In this document: piece by piece, positions 6,849 to 7,299 of the stretch | Position numbering within the stretch: the stretch's first letter is position 1 | How the letters are laid out: each line of letters begins with the position of its first letter | Assembly: GCA_947624765.1 (NCBI GenBank) | Contig: CANQLS010000076.1 | Coordinates: 1-7,299, forward strand | Reading direction: 5' to 3' | DNA: 7,299 bases | Source of the DNA: an uncultured Clostridia bacterium | Lineage (GTDB): Bacteria > Bacillota > Clostridia > TANB77 > UBA1234 | Made by a program: the position numbers and the translations under genes | Notes under the pieces: model-generated | Seen by the model: only the letters and a program-made list of their open reading frames with translations | What the model was told of the DNA's origin: nothing | The model's database searches: none

Positions 6849-6877
6849 AGTATATCACTTAGTTTACAGAAAATCAA
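6849..6877 (-). promoter_or_regulatory. Promoter of riboswitch and glycosyltransferase operon
   Basis: On the minus strand TTGATT (6872-6877) lies 17 nt from TATACT (6849-6854). The -10 box is preceded by TG one base away, giving an extended -10. Transcription would start near 6842, which places the whole aptamer and terminator inside a leader of about 175 nt. Confidence 0.7.
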
Positions 6878-6974
6878 TATAAAAAGTAAATTTTCTGTTC
6901 TAACAAGACTCGATAACGTTTTTTTGATTTAAATAATTTTTCAATGTTATGTAGGTTGTAAGTGCAGCTGTAGC

Positions 6975-6991
6975 GGCGGCCATTGGCCGCC
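6975..6991. repeat. GC-rich palindrome copy
   Basis: GGCGGCCATTGGCCGCC is identical to 136-152. Its flanks match the left copy only when read on the minus strand (AAATGGC before and GCCGCTAC after), so this copy is inverted relative to 74-190. The palindrome is upstream of the glycosyltransferase promoter, about 100 nt away. Confidence 0.7.
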
Positions 6992-7019
6992 ATTTACTAA
7001 AACACAACAAAATATGCAA

Positions 7020-7110
7020 GAAAGGAAAGATTTTTCTTTACCAAGCGAGTTAGCAAAAATTTTTAAATTTTTGCGTGTGTCTGAAGCGACTAAAGAAAAT
7101 CTTTCCTTTC
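7020..7110. repeat. Long nested hairpin
   Basis: The outer arms 7020-7040 and 7091-7110 are complementary over about 20 bp with a single extra T. Inside lies a perfect palindrome, GCAAAAATTT (7053-7062) with AAATTTTTGC (7065-7074). The linkers both contain AAGCGA (7043-7048 and 7084-7089) as a direct repeat. The right arm runs into the repeat unit shared with the left flank. No coding function is evident. Confidence 0.75.
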
Positions 7111-7244
7111 AATGTACTACAACTAAATTATACAAAAGAAATATTTTCACATTTATGGCACCCAATGGGCGCCGCTACACGCACACTGACATGGCTTTGA
7201 AAAATTATATCTGTCGTACTCTCTCTATGGCGGCCATTGGCCGC
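7094..7244. repeat. Right copy of dispersed palindromic repeat plus extra palindrome
   Basis: Positions 7094-7207 align with 74-187 in the same orientation. The central palindrome here is a variant, GGCACCCAATGGGCGCC (7157-7173). Relative to the standard form it has one compensated G-C to C-G swap and one change that becomes G·U in minus-strand RNA. A 16-nt version of the standard palindrome follows at 7229-7244. The rest of the stretch to 7299 has no gene signals that I can support. Confidence 0.7.
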
Positions 7245-7299
7245 TCCTCGTGTGATAGGTATGACTTTAAAAATTCTATTTTCCAATGAACATTTGCAC

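Noticed and set aside
7014..7289. 91-residue plus-strand open frame
   Set aside because: It is translated straight through the long hairpin and the palindromic repeats. Its sequence is explained by the repeat DNA and shows no domain.
6960..7299. CRISPR array or insertion sequence
   Set aside because: The repeats are palindromic, irregularly spaced and in mixed orientation, without uniform spacers. No transposase or cas gene is present.

Overview
The window looks like low-GC Bacillota, probably Clostridia (Lachnospiraceae-like). The reasons are AT-rich DNA, strong AGGAGG-type ribosome binding sites, sigma-A-type promoters with 17-nt spacers, an S-layer-homology (SLH) surface protein, a ydaO-type c-di-AMP leader and a DinJ/YafQ-type toxin-antitoxin module. 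The genus assignment is inference. All six supportable protein genes, one of them broken, lie on the minus strand and read from right to left.

From right to left, about 6960-7299 is non-coding repeat DNA with GC-rich palindromes and a large hairpin. A promoter (6849-6877) then starts an approximately 175-nt leader that carries a c-di-AMP (ydaO/yuaA) riboswitch and an intrinsic terminator. This leader controls an operon of three family-2 glycosyltransferases (6666-5641, 5593-4559, 4521-3502), which ends at a strong hairpin terminator (3457-3498). The first and third glycosyltransferases share a nearly identical donor-binding half and have unrelated acceptor halves.

Next is a separately promoted, secreted 664-residue SLH protein (3313-1319) with SLH triplets at both ends and two bacterial-Ig-like/MBG-type repeats in the middle. 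It ends at a perfect 16-bp-arm terminator hairpin. Beyond that lies a toxin-antitoxin operon with an intact DinJ/RelB-like antitoxin (1119-811) and a YafQ-like toxin (807-534) that is frameshifted near its N terminus. The operon ends at a near-copy of the SLH terminator. The left end (1-486) is AT-rich and non-coding. It holds another copy of the dispersed GC-palindrome repeat and a possible structured RNA.

Taken together this reads as a cell-surface locus: a c-di-AMP-gated glycan-building operon next to an SLH wall-anchored protein. A decaying toxin-antitoxin cassette sits beside it, and related repeats of about 110 bp lie in the same orientation at both ends of the window. The link between the glycan and the SLH protein is inferred from gene adjacency only.
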